Shown: piece after piece, positions 37,874 through 49,713 of the stretch
Layout: every line of letters begins with the position of its first letter
Numbering within the stretch: position 1 is the stretch's first letter
NCBI RefSeq assembly: GCF_900324475.1
Contig: NZ_LT992502.1
Coordinates: 3,658,001 to 3,722,000, forward strand
Direction: 5' to 3'
Length of the DNA: 64,000 nt
Source: Enterobacter bugandensis
GTDB lineage: Bacteria > Pseudomonadota > Gammaproteobacteria > Enterobacterales > Enterobacteriaceae
Translations under genes and position numbers: made by a program
The notes under the pieces: generated by a model
What the model was told of the DNA's origin: nothing
Seen by the model: only the letters and a program-made list of their open reading frames with translations
The model's database searches: none

Positions 37874-37950
37874 TGGTGCATCCGGGAGGATTCGAACCTC
37901 CGACCGCTCGGTTCGTAGCCGAGTACTCTATCCAGCTGAGCTACGGATGC
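37874..37950 (-). tRNA. argZ: tRNA-Arg (anticodon ACG)
   Basis: Identical to the neighbouring copies, with encoded CCA. It is separated by a 29-base spacer very similar to the next one, so this copy and argY look like a recent 106-bp tandem duplication. Confidence 0.98.
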
Positions 37951-37979
37951 ATCAGGGAACTGCTTTCAGAAATAGTAAA

Positions 37980-38056
37980 TGGTGCATCCGGGAGGATTCG
38001 AACCTCCGACCGCTCGGTTCGTAGCCGAGTACTCTATCCAGCTGAGCTACGGATGC
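37980..38056 (-). tRNA. argY: tRNA-Arg (anticodon ACG)
   Basis: Identical 77-base copy with encoded CCA; a 64-base spacer separates it from argV. Confidence 0.98.
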
Positions 38057-38120
38057 ATCGGGATTTACTACTGTACTGCTCGATATTCATATCACTTCGA
38101 AAGCAATATGAAGTAATAGA

Positions 38121-38197
38121 TGGTGCATCCGGGAGGATTCGAACCTCCGACCGCTCGGTTCGTAGCCGAGTACTCTATCCAGCTGAGCTACGGATGC
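38121..38197 (-). tRNA. argV: tRNA-Arg (anticodon ACG)
   Basis: Identical 77-base copy with encoded CCA, starting only four bases after the 3' end of serV. Confidence 0.98.
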
Positions 38198-38201
38198 AAA
38201 A

Positions 38202-38294
38202 TGGCGGTGAGGCGGGGATTCGAACCCCGGATGCAGCTTTTGACCGCATACTCCCTTAGCAGGGGAGCGCCTTCAGCCTCTCGGCCACCTCACC
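38202..38294 (-). tRNA. serV: tRNA-Ser (anticodon GCT)
   Basis: A 93-base class II tRNA with long variable arm and encoded CCA. The anticodon loop is CTGCTAA, and acceptor GGTGAGG pairs with CCTCACC. First gene of the serV-argVYZQ transcript. Confidence 0.98.
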
Positions 38295-38359
38295 ACACAA
38301 CGCCTCTTTCGAGTGCTTCGAGTGACTCGTTAAGAGCTTCTCGTCGCTGCGTGGCGCAT

Positions 38360-38387
38360 ATATTACTTTCTGGGACTTATAAGTCAA
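38360..38387 (-). promoter_or_regulatory. Promoter of the serV-argVYZQ operon
   Basis: On the minus strand TTGACT and TAATAT are 16 bases apart, followed by GCGCCACG, a G/C-rich discriminator typical of stringently controlled stable-RNA promoters. It lies about 65 bases upstream of serV. Confidence 0.78.
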
Positions 38388-38605
38388 ACAATTTTCCAAA
38401 AGCTTTTATCGTTTGCACAAATCACACGCAATTCGCATGTAAAAGCCGCAAAGAGGGTGTTTTATAAGCGGATTTTGCAGGCAACGCCACAGAAAACATC
38501 TGCCGAAATGGCGGTATTGAGACGAGTTAAGGGTAACGGAGTGGTTAAAAAGAGAGCGATTGAAATTAAACGGTAACTTTGAGCAGGAAAAATAGCGGGA
38601 GGGTT

Positions 38606-38629
38606 GCGTCTCGCCCGACAGCGAGACGC
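38606..38629 (-). terminator. csrA 3' hairpin
   Basis: GCGTCTCGC and GCGAGACGC form a perfect 9-bp stem with a 6-base loop just after csrA. The U-run lies further downstream (CTATTTTTCC). Confidence 0.6.
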
Positions 38630-38636
38630 GACAATA

Positions 38637-38822
38637 TCAGTAACTGGACTGCTGGGATTTTTCAGCCTGGATACGCTGGTAGATCTCTTCACGGTGGACA
38701 GATACTTCTTTAGGAGCGTTAACACCAATACGTACCTGGTTACCCTTTACCCCTAAAACTGTCACGGTGACCTCATCCCCAATCATGAGGGTCTCACCAA
38801 CTCGACGAGTCAGAATCAGCAT
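38637..38822 (-). CDS. csrA: Carbon storage regulator CsrA
   Basis: A 61-residue RNA-binding global regulator, essentially identical to E. coli CsrA ([20 protein letters not shown] start; [13 protein letters not shown] end). It binds GGA motifs in mRNA leaders. The AAGGAG ribosome site contains such a GGA, in line with known autoregulation. Confidence 0.98.
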
Positions 38823-39016
38823 TCTTTGCTCCTTGAAAGATTAAAAGAGTCGGGTCTCTTGTATCCCGGCATTATCCATCATATAACGCCAAAAAGTAAG
38901 CGATGACAAACACGTAAAGTGTAAGCAGTCACGGCATCACATTCTGTTAAACGTAAGTTTAGCCGATATACACAAACTCAACCTGACTTTATCGTTATCG
39001 ATAGCACAGTGAACAA

Positions 39017-39044
39017 GACGCCATAACGTTGCCGCTATGGCGTC
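39017..39044 (-). terminator. alaS terminator
   Basis: GACGCCATA and TATGGCGTC form a perfect 9-bp stem with a 10-base loop 20 bases after alaS; TTGTTC follows on the minus strand. Confidence 0.65.
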
Positions 39045-39063
39045 TGCTTGTGCTTTGTAGTTA

Positions 39064-41691
39064 TTACAGTTTCGCGCTTACCCAGCTTTCAACGCTGGCT
39101 AATGCCGCAGGAAGTGCCGCCGCATCCGTACCACCGGCTTGCGCCATGTCCGGACGACCGCCACCCTTGCCGCCCACCTGCTGAGCGACCATACCAATCA
39201 GTTCCCCTGCTTTAACGCGGTCGGTCACATCCTTAGAGACGCCCGCAATCAGAGAAACCTTACCTTCTGCCACCGTCGCCAGCACGATAACGGTAGAACC
39301 AAGCTGGTTCTTGAGATCGTCGACCATAGTACGCAGCATCTTAGGCTCAACGCCCGCCAGATCGCTGACCAGCAGTTTGACGCCCTTAATGTCTACAGCC
39401 TTGCTGGAGAGGTTTGCACTCTCCTGCGCCGCAGCCTGCTCTTTCAGCTGCTGCAGCTCTTTTTCCAGCTGACGCGTGCGATCCAGCGCAACGCGCACTT
39501 TCTCGCCCAGATTCTGGCTATCGCCTTTCAGCAGCTGCGCGATGTCGTGCAGCTGATCGCTCTGCGCATGCAGGCTGGCGATTGCGCCTTCACCGGTCAC
39601 CGCTTCAATACGACGCACACCTGCAGCCGTACCGGATTCGGAAACAATGCGGAACAGGCCGATGTCACCGGTGCGCGAGGCGTGAGTACCGCCGCACAGT
39701 TCGGTAGAGAAGTCGCCCATGCTCAGCACGCGAACGCGCTCGTCATATTTCTCGCCAAATAGCGCCATCGCACCTTTTTTCTTCGCGTCCTCAAGATCCA
39801 TAATGTGGGTCTCAATTGGCAGGTTACGACGGATCTGCGCGTTCACCAGGTCTTCCACCGCGCGAATTTCAGACGGCTTCATCGCTTCAAAATGCGAGAA
39901 GTCGAAGCGCAGCACTTTATCGTTTACCAGAGAACCTTTCTGTGCAACGTGGGTACCCAGCACGTCGCGCAGGGCTGCGTGCATCAGGTGGGTTGCAGAG
40001 TGGTTCAGACGAATGCGCGCACGGCGTGCTTCATCAACGTTAGCCTGTACGCCCTCGCCCACTTTCAGAGAACCGGATACCAGTTTGCCCTGGTGACCGA
40101 TCGCCTGACCGTATTTCTGGGTGTCGCTGACGCTGAAGCTAAAACCGTTGCCTTTCAGTTCGCCTTTATCGCCAACCTGACCACCGGATTCCGCATAGAA
40201 CGGCGTTTTGTCCAGAATGACAACGGCTTCCTGACCCGCGCTGATGCTGTCTACGGCTTTACCGTCAACAAACAGGGCGGTCACTTTGCCGGTCAGTTCC
40301 AGCGCTTCATAACCTTTGAATTCAGACGCGCTATCAACGCGGATCATCGCGTTGTAGTCTGCACCGAAACCGCTGGACTCACGCGCACGACGACGCTGCT
40401 CTTCCATCGCGGCTTCAAAGCCTGCTTCATCAACTTTGATGTTGCGCTCGCGGCAAACGTCCGCCGTCAGGTCAACCGGGAAGCCGTAGGTGTCGTACAG
40501 GCGGAAAGCGGTTTCGCCATCCAGCGTGTCGCCCTTAAGCTTCACCAGTTCTTCGTCCAGCAGCGCCAGACCGCGCTCCAGCGTACGAGCGAACTGCTCT
40601 TCTTCGGTTTTCAGAACCTGCTCAACCTGCGCCTGCTGGCGTTTCAGCTCGTCGCCGGCTGACCCCATCACGCCAATCAGTGGCCCAACGAGTTTATAGA
40701 AGAAGGTGTCCTTCGCGCCCAGCATGTTGCCGTGACGGATCGCACGGCGAATGATGCGACGCAGCACGTAGCCACGGTTTTCATTCGACGGAATAACGCC
40801 GTCGGCAATCAGGAACGCACAGGAACGAATATGGTCTGCGATAACGCGCAGCGATTTGTTGTTCAGATCGGTCGCGCCGGTAACGTTCGCAACGGCTTTG
40901 ATCAGAGTGCTGAACAGGTCAATCTCGTAGTTGGAGTTAACGTGCTGCAGAACCGCGGCGATACGCTCCAGGCCCATACCGGTATCAACGGATGGCTTCG
41001 GCAGCGGCTCCATAGTGCCGTCAGCCTGGCGGTTGAACTGCATGAAGACGATGTTCCAGATCTCAATATAGCGATCGCCGTCTTCTTCCGGGCTGCCTGG
41101 AGGGCCGCCCCAGATATGGTCGCCGTGATCGTAGAAGATCTCGGTGCACGGACCGCAAGGACCGGTGTCGCCCATCTGCCAGAAGTTATCAGACGCATAT
41201 GGCGCGCCTTTGTTATCACCGATGCGAATAATACGCTCGCGCGGGATACCCACTTCTTTTTCCCAGATTTCGAACGCTTCGTCATCGGTTTCGTAGACGG
41301 TCACCCACAGACGCTCTTTCGGCAGGTTGAACCAGTTCTCACCGGTCAGCAGCTCCCATGCGTATTGAATGGCATCATGTTTGAAGTAGTCGCCGAAGCT
41401 GAAGTTACCCAGCATTTCGAAGAAGGTGTGATGGCGCGCGGTGTAACCGACGTTTTCCAGGTCGTTGTGTTTACCGCCCGCACGCACGCAACGCTGTGAG
41501 GTTGTGGCGCGGGAATAATTACGCTTGTCGAGACCAAGGAACACATCCTTGAACTGGTTCATCCCGGCGTTGGTAAACAGCAGAGTCGGATCGTTGTTCG
41601 GTACCAGGGAGCTGCTGGCAACAACCTGGTGTCCCTTACTATGGAAAAAATCGAGAAACGCCTGACGGATCTCAGCGGTGCTCTTGCTCAT
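39064..41691 (-). CDS. alaS: Alanyl-tRNA synthetase AlaS
   Basis: An 875-residue class II synthetase charging tRNA-Ala. The catalytic domain (~1-450) contains [20 protein letters not shown] and [19 protein letters not shown]. The editing domain carries the zinc motif [11 protein letters not shown] and, further on, [13 protein letters not shown]. The C-Ala domain contains [14 protein letters not shown]. Full length compared with E. coli. It lies between csrA and recX. Confidence 0.97.
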   Translation of the reverse strand: MSKSTAEIRQAFLDFFHSKGHQVVASSSLVPNNDPTLLFTNAGMNQFKDVFLGLDKRNYSRATTSQRCVRAGGKHNDLENVGYTARHHTFFEMLGNFSFGDYFKHDAIQYAWELLTGENWFNLPKERLWVTVYETDDEAFEIWEKEVGIPRERIIRIGDNKGAPYASDNFWQMGDTGPCGPCTEIFYDHGDHIWGGPPGSPEEDGDRYIEIWNIVFMQFNRQADGTMEPLPKPSVDTGMGLERIAAVLQHVNSNYEIDLFSTLIKAVANVTGATDLNNKSLRVIADHIRSCAFLIADGVIPSNENRGYVLRRIIRRAIRHGNMLGAKDTFFYKLVGPLIGVMGSAGDELKRQQAQVEQVLKTEEEQFARTLERGLALLDEELVKLKGDTLDGETAFRLYDTYGFPVDLTADVCRERNIKVDEAGFEAAMEEQRRRARESSGFGADYNAMIRVDSASEFKGYEALELTGKVTALFVDGKAVDSISAGQEAVVILDKTPFYAESGGQVGDKGELKGNGFSFSVSDTQKYGQAIGHQGKLVSGSLKVGEGVQANVDEARRARIRLNHSATHLMHAALRDVLGTHVAQKGSLVNDKVLRFDFSHFEAMKPSEIRAVEDLVNAQIRRNLPIETHIMDLEDAKKKGAMALFGEKYDERVRVLSMGDFSTELCGGTHASRTGDIGLFRIVSESGTAAGVRRIEAVTGEGAIASLHAQSDQLHDIAQLLKGDSQNLGEKVRVALDRTRQLEKELQQLKEQAAAQESANLSSKAVDIKGVKLLVSDLAGVEPKMLRTMVDDLKNQLGSTVIVLATVAEGKVSLIAGVSKDVTDRVKAGELIGMVAQQVGGKGGGRPDMAQAGGTDAAALPAALASVESWVSAKL

Positions 41692-41822
41692 AATTATCCT
41701 GAAATCAAGCTAACGAAATGTCGTAGCCAGCCTGTATCGGTAAACCGTTGGACGGACCAGCTACTGGAAAAAGTGGGAATAAGATAAGTTTTCTTTAGTG
41801 GGAAGTAAAATCCCGCATGCGT

Positions 41823-42323
41823 TCAATCGGCAAAATTACGCCAGATATCCTGAATATCTTCCATCAGAAAGCCGCGGTAGAGCAAAAAGCGCTGGATTTT
41901 GACTTTTTCTGAAAATTCACGCGGCAACGGTTCGCCGTACTTACGAATCGCCTGCTCTTTTGCCAGTTCGCACCAGTCGATGTCGCTTTCGCGCATCGCT
42001 TTTTCGATGGACTCCCTGGCTACCCCTTTCTGGTTCAGCTCCTGGCGGATGCGCGCGGGCCCATACCCTTTGCGACCACGGCTGGCGAGAAAACGCGAGG
42101 CAAACCGGTCATCGTCCAGGTAATGATGCTCATAGCACCAGGCCACCACGCGGTCGTAGTCTTCCGCAGTGGCATCAATCTCCTCCGGCCCGTTTTTGCT
42201 CATGACGGGCGCTGACAGCTTCCGCCGCAGCTCCTGTTCACTGTGGTCTCGCACGGCGAGAATGCGTACCGCACGATCCAGCAAGCGCGCGTAGGCGGGT
42301 CGGCGTGATGTCGGTTCACTCAT
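41823..42323 (-). CDS. recX: RecA regulator RecX
   Basis: A 166-residue RecX protein of tandem three-helix repeats ([34 protein letters not shown]). It caps RecA filaments and inhibits recombination. It lies 68 bases downstream of recA behind the recA terminator, so it is expressed by partial read-through, as in E. coli. Confidence 0.95.
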   Translation of the reverse strand: MSEPTSRRPAYARLLDRAVRILAVRDHSEQELRRKLSAPVMSKNGPEEIDATAEDYDRVVAWCYEHHYLDDDRFASRFLASRGRKGYGPARIRQELNQKGVARESIEKAMRESDIDWCELAKEQAIRKYGEPLPREFSEKVKIQRFLLYRGFLMEDIQDIWRNFAD

Positions 42324-42346
42324 AAAAAACCTGCAGAATCAGAAAT

Positions 42347-42373
42347 GCAAAAAGGGCCGCGTCAGCAGCCCTT
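42347..42373 (-). terminator. recA terminator
   Basis: On the minus strand AAGGGC...GCCCTTTTTGC, a stem-loop with U-run between recA and recX. Confidence 0.85.
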
Positions 42374-42391
42374 CATATTTACACGAGAGAC

Positions 42392-43486
<1,095 letters not shown>

Positions 43487-43515
43487 TCACCATGGACTTC
43501 TGTTCTGTTGGTGCA

Positions 43516-43543
43516 ATTATACTGTATAGTCATACAGTATCAA
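43516..43543 (-). promoter_or_regulatory. recA promoter
   Basis: On the minus strand TTGATA and TATAAT are 16 bases apart, identical in layout to E. coli. The LexA box fills the spacer, and the -35 overlaps the pncC stop codon. Confidence 0.9.
43520..43539. promoter_or_regulatory. LexA (SOS) box of recA
   Basis: TACTGTATAGTCATACAGTA is a CTGT-N8-ACAG palindrome, nearly the E. coli recA operator. Confidence 0.95.
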
Positions 43544-44037
43544 GTATTTTGTAGAAATTGTTGCCAGAGCGTTTTTAACGCATAAACGGTAGCCTGACGA
43601 CGCACGCTTTCGCGATCGCCGCTAAAGCACTCCCGACGGGTGATCCCTTCCCCTTTGGACGTGGCAAACCCGAACCAGACGGTGCCGACAGGCTTCACAT
43701 CGCTGCCGCCGTCCGGCCCCGCGATGCCGCTGATGGAAATGGCGTAATCTGCCCGCGCCTCTTTCAGCGCGCCAATGGCCATTTCAATGACAACCGGTTC
43801 GCTGACCGCGCCATGCTGTTCCAGCGTGGCTTCGCGCACGCCAATCATCTGCGCCTTAGCTTCGTTACTGTAGGTCACAAAGCCACGTTCAAACCAGGCG
43901 GAACTGCCGGCGATATCGGTAATCGCTTTCGCCACCCAGCCGCCGGTGCAGGATTCCGCGGTGGTAATAGTCGCGCCACGCTGCTTCAGGGCAAGGCCAA
44001 CGATCTCGCTAAGCTGCATCAATTCATGGTCAGTCAT
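43540..44037 (-). CDS. pncC: Nicotinamide-nucleotide amidase PncC
   Basis: A 165-residue CinA C-terminal-type amidohydrolase converting NMN to nicotinate mononucleotide. Family text: TTAESCTGGWVAKAITDIAG, ERGFVTYSNEAKAQMIGV and ISGIAGPDGGSDVKPVGTVW. The start MTDHELMQ matches E. coli; the open frame 11 codons upstream is not conserved. Its stop codon lies within the recA promoter. Confidence 0.95.
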   Translation of the reverse strand: MTDHELMQLSEIVGLALKQRGATITTAESCTGGWVAKAITDIAGSSAWFERGFVTYSNEAKAQMIGVREATLEQHGAVSEPVVIEMAIGALKEARADYAISISGIAGPDGGSDVKPVGTVWFGFATSKGEGITRRECFSGDRESVRRQATVYALKTLWQQFLQNT

Positions 44038-44130
44038 TCTTGCTCCAGGCTTGAGAAAAACGTGCAGCACAAGATAGCACTTTCTCGTCAGATATGGGGA
44101 TGCGCTTCAGGTTTTACGAGGGGGCTTCAG

Positions 44131-44157
44131 AAAAAAGCCGGTGCGGGCGCACCGGCT
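44131..44157 (-). terminator. Terminator of the zinc importer operon
   Basis: On the minus strand AGCCGGTGC-GCCC-GCACCGGCT is followed by TTTTT, 10 bases after the binding-protein gene. A textbook Rho-independent terminator. Confidence 0.9.
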
Positions 44158-44166
44158 GTAAAAATA

Positions 44167-45045
44167 TTATTTCATGCTGTTCGCAAGCGTATCGACATTA
44201 TGGCGAAACGCCTTAACGTAGGTGTCTGCTGCCCCACCTTTTGCCGACAGGGCTTCCGGGTAAAGTTCGCCGCCCGGCTGTGCGCCCGTCGCCGACGCAA
44301 TCTGCTTCACCAGACGCGGGTCGAGCTGGTTTTCCATAAACCACGTTTTCACGCCGTCGGCTTTAATCTGCTTGATAATCTCCGCCACCTGCGACGCGCT
44401 GGCCTCGCTCTCTGAAGAGAGTCCTTGAGGTGCCATGAAGGTTACGCCGTAAGCGCGGCCAAAATAACCAAACGCGTCATGGCTGGTCAGCACTTTGCGC
44501 TTTTCCTGCGGGATCTGGCTAAAGCGCGTTTTGGCCCAGCTGTCCAGTTGGGTCAGTTGCGCAATGTATGGTTTTCCTGAAGCCTCCAGCGCCGCTTTGT
44601 CTTCCGGATCGGCTTTCACCAGCCCGTTCAGAATATTTTGCGCATACAGCGCACCGTTCGCCGCGCTGTTCCAGGCGTGCGGATCGGTCACGGTCTTTCC
44701 ATCTTCCTTAAGCGTGTGGGTTTTCACCCCGTTTGAGGCAACGACCAGCTGGCCTTTGAACCCGGAGGCTTTCACCAGGCGGTCGAGCCAGCCTTCCAGC
44801 CCCAAACCGTTGACCACGACCACGTCAGCCTTGCTCAGCGCCGCGCTGTCCTTAGGCGACGGTTCGAAGGTATGCGGATCGCCGTCCGGCCCCACCAACG
44901 TCGTCACGTTTACACGATCGCCCCCCACCTCCTGCGCGATATCCCCCAGTATCGAAAAGCTGGTGACTACATTCAGCGTTTTCGCCATCACGCTATGCGA
45001 CATCATCCCCAGCGCTAGCGCCATGATTAATCCTGTACTTTTCAT
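44167..45045 (-). CDS. Periplasmic zinc-type metal-binding protein of an ABC importer
   Basis: A 292-residue cluster A-I metal-binding protein with signal peptide (MKSTGLIMALALGMMSHSVMA). Likely ligands are H58 (GDPHTFEP), H123 (TDPHAW) and H189 (TSHDAFGYFGRAYG). Histidine rather than glutamate at the third site is the zinc-type pattern; manganese relatives have Glu. It lacks the His-rich loop of ZnuA. AGGGG precedes the ATG. Last gene of a Zur-box operon that is absent from E. coli between pncC and mltB. Confidence 0.9.
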   Translation of the reverse strand: MKSTGLIMALALGMMSHSVMAKTLNVVTSFSILGDIAQEVGGDRVNVTTLVGPDGDPHTFEPSPKDSAALSKADVVVVNGLGLEGWLDRLVKASGFKGQLVVASNGVKTHTLKEDGKTVTDPHAWNSAANGALYAQNILNGLVKADPEDKAALEASGKPYIAQLTQLDSWAKTRFSQIPQEKRKVLTSHDAFGYFGRAYGVTFMAPQGLSSESEASASQVAEIIKQIKADGVKTWFMENQLDPRLVKQIASATGAQPGGELYPEALSAKGGAADTYVKAFRHNVDTLANSMK

Positions 45046-45059
45046 CGTTTCCCCTTGCG

Positions 45060-45920
45060 TTAATAAAGCGCCCGCAGGCTGCCAGCCAGCCTGCTGCGCG
45101 TGCCAAATAAAACGGAAATAAAGAACAGCGCGCTGGCGGTCAGCACAATAGATGGCCCCGCGGGTAAACTTGCCGCCCAGGAGAGGCTTAGCCCCAGCCA
45201 CGCGCAGAAAATACCGCTGATACCAGCCATCAGGAGTAATCCGGGTAAGGTGCGGACCCAACAGCGCGCCGCCACCGCCGGGAGCATCATCAGCCCGACG
45301 GCCATCAGCGTGCCGAGCACCTGAAAACCGGCCACCAGGTTCAGGACCAGCAGCGCCAGAAACAGACCGTGCAATAAGCCTGGTAGCCAGCGGGCATTCA
45401 CCTCCAGCCAGGCGGTGTCAAACGCCTCCGTCACCAGCCCGCGGTAAAAAAGAGCCAGCATGATAAGGGTGAAGATGCACACGCCGGTCACAAACAGCGC
45501 GGCGTCGTTGTCCACCGCGAGGATTGAGCCAAACAGCAGATGCAGCAAATCGACATTCGAGCCGCGCAGAGATACCAGCGTGACGCCCAGCGCCAGTGAC
45601 CCCAGGTAAAAACCGGCAAAGCTGGCATCCTCTTTCAGCGGCGTGCGGCGGCTGACCAGCCCGGCCACCAGCGCAACGGCAATCCCGGCGATAAACCCGC
45701 CGACGGTCATAGCCAACAGCGACATCCCGCTGAGCAAATACCCCACGGCGACGCCGGGCAAAATGGCGTGAGAAAGCGCATCGCCCATCAGACTCATCCG
45801 GCGCAGCTGAAGAAACACGCCGAGCGCGGTGGTGCTGACGGAGAGCGCCAGGCAAACCACCAGCGCGCGGCGCATAAAGCCGAATTCGATAAACGGCTGG
45901 AAGAATGTGTGCCAGATCAT
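45060..45920 (-). CDS. Metal ABC transporter permease (ZnuB-like)
   Basis: A 286-residue ABC-3 family permease with about eight hydrophobic segments (RMSLMGDALSHAILPGVAVG, FGSILAVDNDAALFV, LGTLMAVGLMMLPAVAARCW). Its ATG overlaps the ATPase stop (ATGA), which rules out the upstream in-frame ATG. It should form the channel for zinc delivered by the binding protein encoded 14 bases downstream. Confidence 0.92.
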   Translation of the reverse strand: MIWHTFFQPFIEFGFMRRALVVCLALSVSTTALGVFLQLRRMSLMGDALSHAILPGVAVGYLLSGMSLLAMTVGGFIAGIAVALVAGLVSRRTPLKEDASFAGFYLGSLALGVTLVSLRGSNVDLLHLLFGSILAVDNDAALFVTGVCIFTLIMLALFYRGLVTEAFDTAWLEVNARWLPGLLHGLFLALLVLNLVAGFQVLGTLMAVGLMMLPAVAARCWVRTLPGLLLMAGISGIFCAWLGLSLSWAASLPAGPSIVLTASALFFISVLFGTRSRLAGSLRALY

Positions 45921-46570
45921 GCCACCCTCACCCGTTCGGTTTTCCACTGGGGGGCGTCAGCATCCAGCCGCAGCGTCTGCGGGAAGTGGCGCGCTACGCG
46001 CTCGCTGTCGTGCAATACCGCGAGCAGCGTTTGCCCCTGCATATACATCTCCAGCATCAGATCCATCAGCACGTTGCAGGTCGCTTCATCAACGCCGGTG
46101 AAGGGCTCGTCGAGCATCACCAGCGGCGCCTGCTGTACTAACACGCGGGCAAAAAGCATGCGCTGAAACTGGCCGCCGGAGAGTTCATCAATGGTGGAGA
46201 GCGCCATCGACTCCAGCCCCACGCGCTCAAGTGCACCACTAATGCGCAGACGCGCTTCGCGACGAAAACCGGCGAAAAGCGAAATTCCGGGCCAGCAGCC
46301 CATGCTCACCACGTCCTGCACGGTCAGCGGAAACTGCGCTTCCAGCGCGTGACGCTGCGCCAGCCATCCGATTACTGGTCGTCTACCCTGCCAGTGAAAT
46401 CTGCCGCTGACGGGCGGAATAAATCCGGCGAGGGTTTTCAGCAGCGTGGATTTGCCGCAGCCGTTGGCGCCGATAATCGCGGTCATGCTGCCGCGTTCAA
46501 TCACGCCCGAAAGCGGACGCGTGACGGGCTGGCGGTCGTAGCCCGCAACCAGTGCGTTCATCACGATCAT
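45917..46570 (-). CDS. Metal ABC transporter ATPase (ZnuC-like)
   Basis: A 217-residue ATPase with Walker A GANGCGKST, signature LSGGQFQRMLFARVL, Walker B VMLDEPFTGVD and an H-loop in LAVLHD. The layout and the QRHALEAQFPLTVQDVV segment are typical of Mn/Zn importers. Its ATG overlaps the stop of a 33-residue membrane ORF upstream and its stop overlaps the permease start, so three ORFs are chained by ATGA overlaps. Confidence 0.92.
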   Translation of the reverse strand: MIVMNALVAGYDRQPVTRPLSGVIERGSMTAIIGANGCGKSTLLKTLAGFIPPVSGRFHWQGRRPVIGWLAQRHALEAQFPLTVQDVVSMGCWPGISLFAGFRREARLRISGALERVGLESMALSTIDELSGGQFQRMLFARVLVQQAPLVMLDEPFTGVDEATCNVLMDLMLEMYMQGQTLLAVLHDSERVARHFPQTLRLDADAPQWKTERVRVA

Positions 46571-46668
46571 GGCAGCGCCACCGCCCAGCGCACGGCCAGC
46601 CCGAGAAACAGAATGAGCACCATCGCCAGCAGCAGCCGAACCGGGGATGAGAGAGAAAACAGGGACAT
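46567..46668 (-). CDS. Tiny single-helix membrane protein ahead of the zinc ATPase
   Basis: A 33-residue ORF beginning MSLFSLSSPVRLLLAMVLIL and ending RWAVALP, almost entirely one transmembrane helix. It is the first ORF after the Zur-like box and overlaps the ATPase gene by four bases (ATGA), the same coupling used further down the operon. I do not recognise a family. It could be a real accessory subunit or merely a leader ORF that drives ATPase translation. Confidence 0.5.
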   Translation of the reverse strand: MSLFSLSSPVRLLLAMVLILFLGLAVRWAVALP

Positions 46669-46690
46669 GGATATTTCAACTCAAAAATAA

Positions 46691-46705
46691 TGTTATAACA
46701 TAACA
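46691..46705. promoter_or_regulatory. Zur box of the zinc importer operon
   Basis: TGTTATAACATAACA matches 14 of 15 positions of the Zur core TGTTATAwTATAACA. It lies 23 bases upstream of the first ORF of the operon, where a repressor would block transcription when zinc is plentiful. Confidence 0.8.
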
Positions 46706-46790
46706 ATAATGAAAGGCGATGAAGATGTAAACGGCGGGAATGAAATGGGAGTGTGGCGAAATGTTTCTGCGGGAAAGAGGTGCGCGCGGG

Positions 46791-46815
46791 CGCCCTCTCC
46801 CACAGGGAGAGGGCG
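46791..46815. repeat. CCCTCTCCC/GGGAGAGGG palindrome
   Basis: CGCCCTCTCCC and GGGAGAGGGCG form a perfect 11-bp stem with a 3-base loop, 12 bases beyond the mltB stop. Shares its core with the elements at 26756 and 50886. Confidence 0.75.
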
Positions 46816-46827
46816 GAATAAGGCGAG

Positions 46828-47928
46828 TTACTGACTAAACGGCGACGCCGCCGGGACGCGAGCCTGCGATACCGCCAGCCCCAGTTGCCACACAGCCATC
46901 GCATAGTGGGTGCTATGGTTGTAGCGGGTGATGGTGTAGAAGTTCGGCATGCCGTACCAGTACTGGTAGCCGGTTCCCACGTCCAGACGCAGCAGGCTCA
47001 CCTGGTCAACATTGCCCAGCGGCTGGGTTGGCGTTAAGCCTGCCGCCGTCAGCTGCGCAACGCTGTATTTGGTTTTAAAGCCGTTTTCCAGACCAAACGC
47101 TTCGCCGTTCGCCTGCACGGCAACCTGGCCGCCCGGCGTCCAGCCGTGCGCTTTAAAGTAGTTCGCCACGCTGCCGATGGCATCCACCGGATCCCACAGG
47201 TTAATGTGACCATCCCCGTTAAAGTCGACGGCATACTGTTTATAGGACGACGGCATAAACTGGCCGTAACCCATCGCGCCGGCAAATGACCCTTTCAGAT
47301 CGAGCGGATCGTCCTGCTCGTTGCGCGCCATCAGCAGGAAGGTTTCCAGCTCGGAAGAGAAATACTCCGCGCGGCGCGGGTAGTTAAAGGAGAGTGTCGC
47401 CAGTGCGTCGAGGATGCGGGTTTTGCCCATCACACGCCCCCAGCGGGTCTCTACGCCGATAATCCCGACGATGATTTCCGGCGGCACGCCGTAAACCTGC
47501 CACGCGCGGTTGAGCGCATCTTCATACTGGTTCCAGAACGCCACGCCGTTTTGCACGTTGTCCGGGGTAATAAACTGTTTGCGGTATCGCAGCCATGCGC
47601 CGTTCGGCCCGCTCGGCACCTGGGCGGATGGTGCCTGCCTGTCCATCAGGCGCAGAACGTAGTCCAGACGCTTCGCCTGAGACAAAATTTCATGCAGCTG
47701 CTGGCGGTCGAAACCGTGTTTGCTCACCATTTTATCGATGAACTGCTCGGCCGCCGGGTTATTCGCGAAGTCGCCTCCCATCTGCATCATATTGTGCTGC
47801 GGCTCCAGCAGGAATCCCCCGGAAGGCGCGCCCGCCGTTTGCTGAACGGCTTCGGTCTTAGGTTTGCTGCTACAGGCAGACAGCAGGATAAGCGCAGGCA
47901 ACAGCGCTGCATAACGACGCTTGAACAT
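46828..47928 (-). CDS. mltB: Membrane-bound lytic murein transglycosylase B
   Basis: A 366-residue outer-membrane lipoprotein that cleaves peptidoglycan to 1,6-anhydromuropeptides. The signal peptide ends in the lipobox LLSAC (C19). The catalytic glutamate is in GIIGVETRWGRVMGKTR, and GSFAGAMGYGQFMPSSY lines the active site. The start MFKRRYAALL matches E. coli; 36 upstream in-frame codons are ignored. Confidence 0.95.
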   Translation of the reverse strand: MFKRRYAALLPALILLSACSSKPKTEAVQQTAGAPSGGFLLEPQHNMMQMGGDFANNPAAEQFIDKMVSKHGFDRQQLHEILSQAKRLDYVLRLMDRQAPSAQVPSGPNGAWLRYRKQFITPDNVQNGVAFWNQYEDALNRAWQVYGVPPEIIVGIIGVETRWGRVMGKTRILDALATLSFNYPRRAEYFSSELETFLLMARNEQDDPLDLKGSFAGAMGYGQFMPSSYKQYAVDFNGDGHINLWDPVDAIGSVANYFKAHGWTPGGQVAVQANGEAFGLENGFKTKYSVAQLTAAGLTPTQPLGNVDQVSLLRLDVGTGYQYWYGMPNFYTITRYNHSTHYAMAVWQLGLAVSQARVPAASPFSQ

Positions 47929-48090
47929 GAGACATCCATTTAACGGGTTCGATAAGAACCCAGTATGGTAAAGCATCCGCAACACCTCAAGGAAGCGGTA
48001 CGCGCCTCCACAACGCAAATCCGCGCTTTTTTCCACCGAAAATCATTCACCCCACCAATTAACTTTCAAAATAATACATTTTTCTTTCAT

Positions 48091-48110
48091 TGTGAGACCT
48101 AACTAACACT
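48091..48110 (+). promoter_or_regulatory. Candidate CRP site of the srl operon
   Basis: TGTGAGACCTAACTAACACT has one perfect TGTGA half and a weak second half, about 90 bases upstream of srlA. The E. coli srl operon is CRP-activated. Confidence 0.45.
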
Positions 48111-48139
48111 TTAAAACCTTTCAAAGTGATTATTATTAG

Positions 48140-49701
<1,562 letters not shown>

Positions 49702-49713
49702 GAGGTTCCTGCA

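Larger units (their letters stand above)
38295..38636. other. csrA-serV intergenic region
   Basis: A 342-base gap without a gene. It holds the serV operon promoter (38360-38387) and the csrA 3' hairpin (38606-38629). The rest shows nothing I can name. Confidence 0.65.

Noticed and set aside
37768..38197. CRISPR-like direct repeats
   Set aside because: The repeated 77-base units fold as complete tRNA-Arg genes with CCA ends and the spacers are similar to each other, not unique.
37767..38467. Repeated ORFs ([18 protein letters not shown] peptides) on the plus strand
   Set aside because: They are antisense readings of the four tRNA-Arg genes and the tRNA-Ser gene; the repeat period comes from the tRNA copies.
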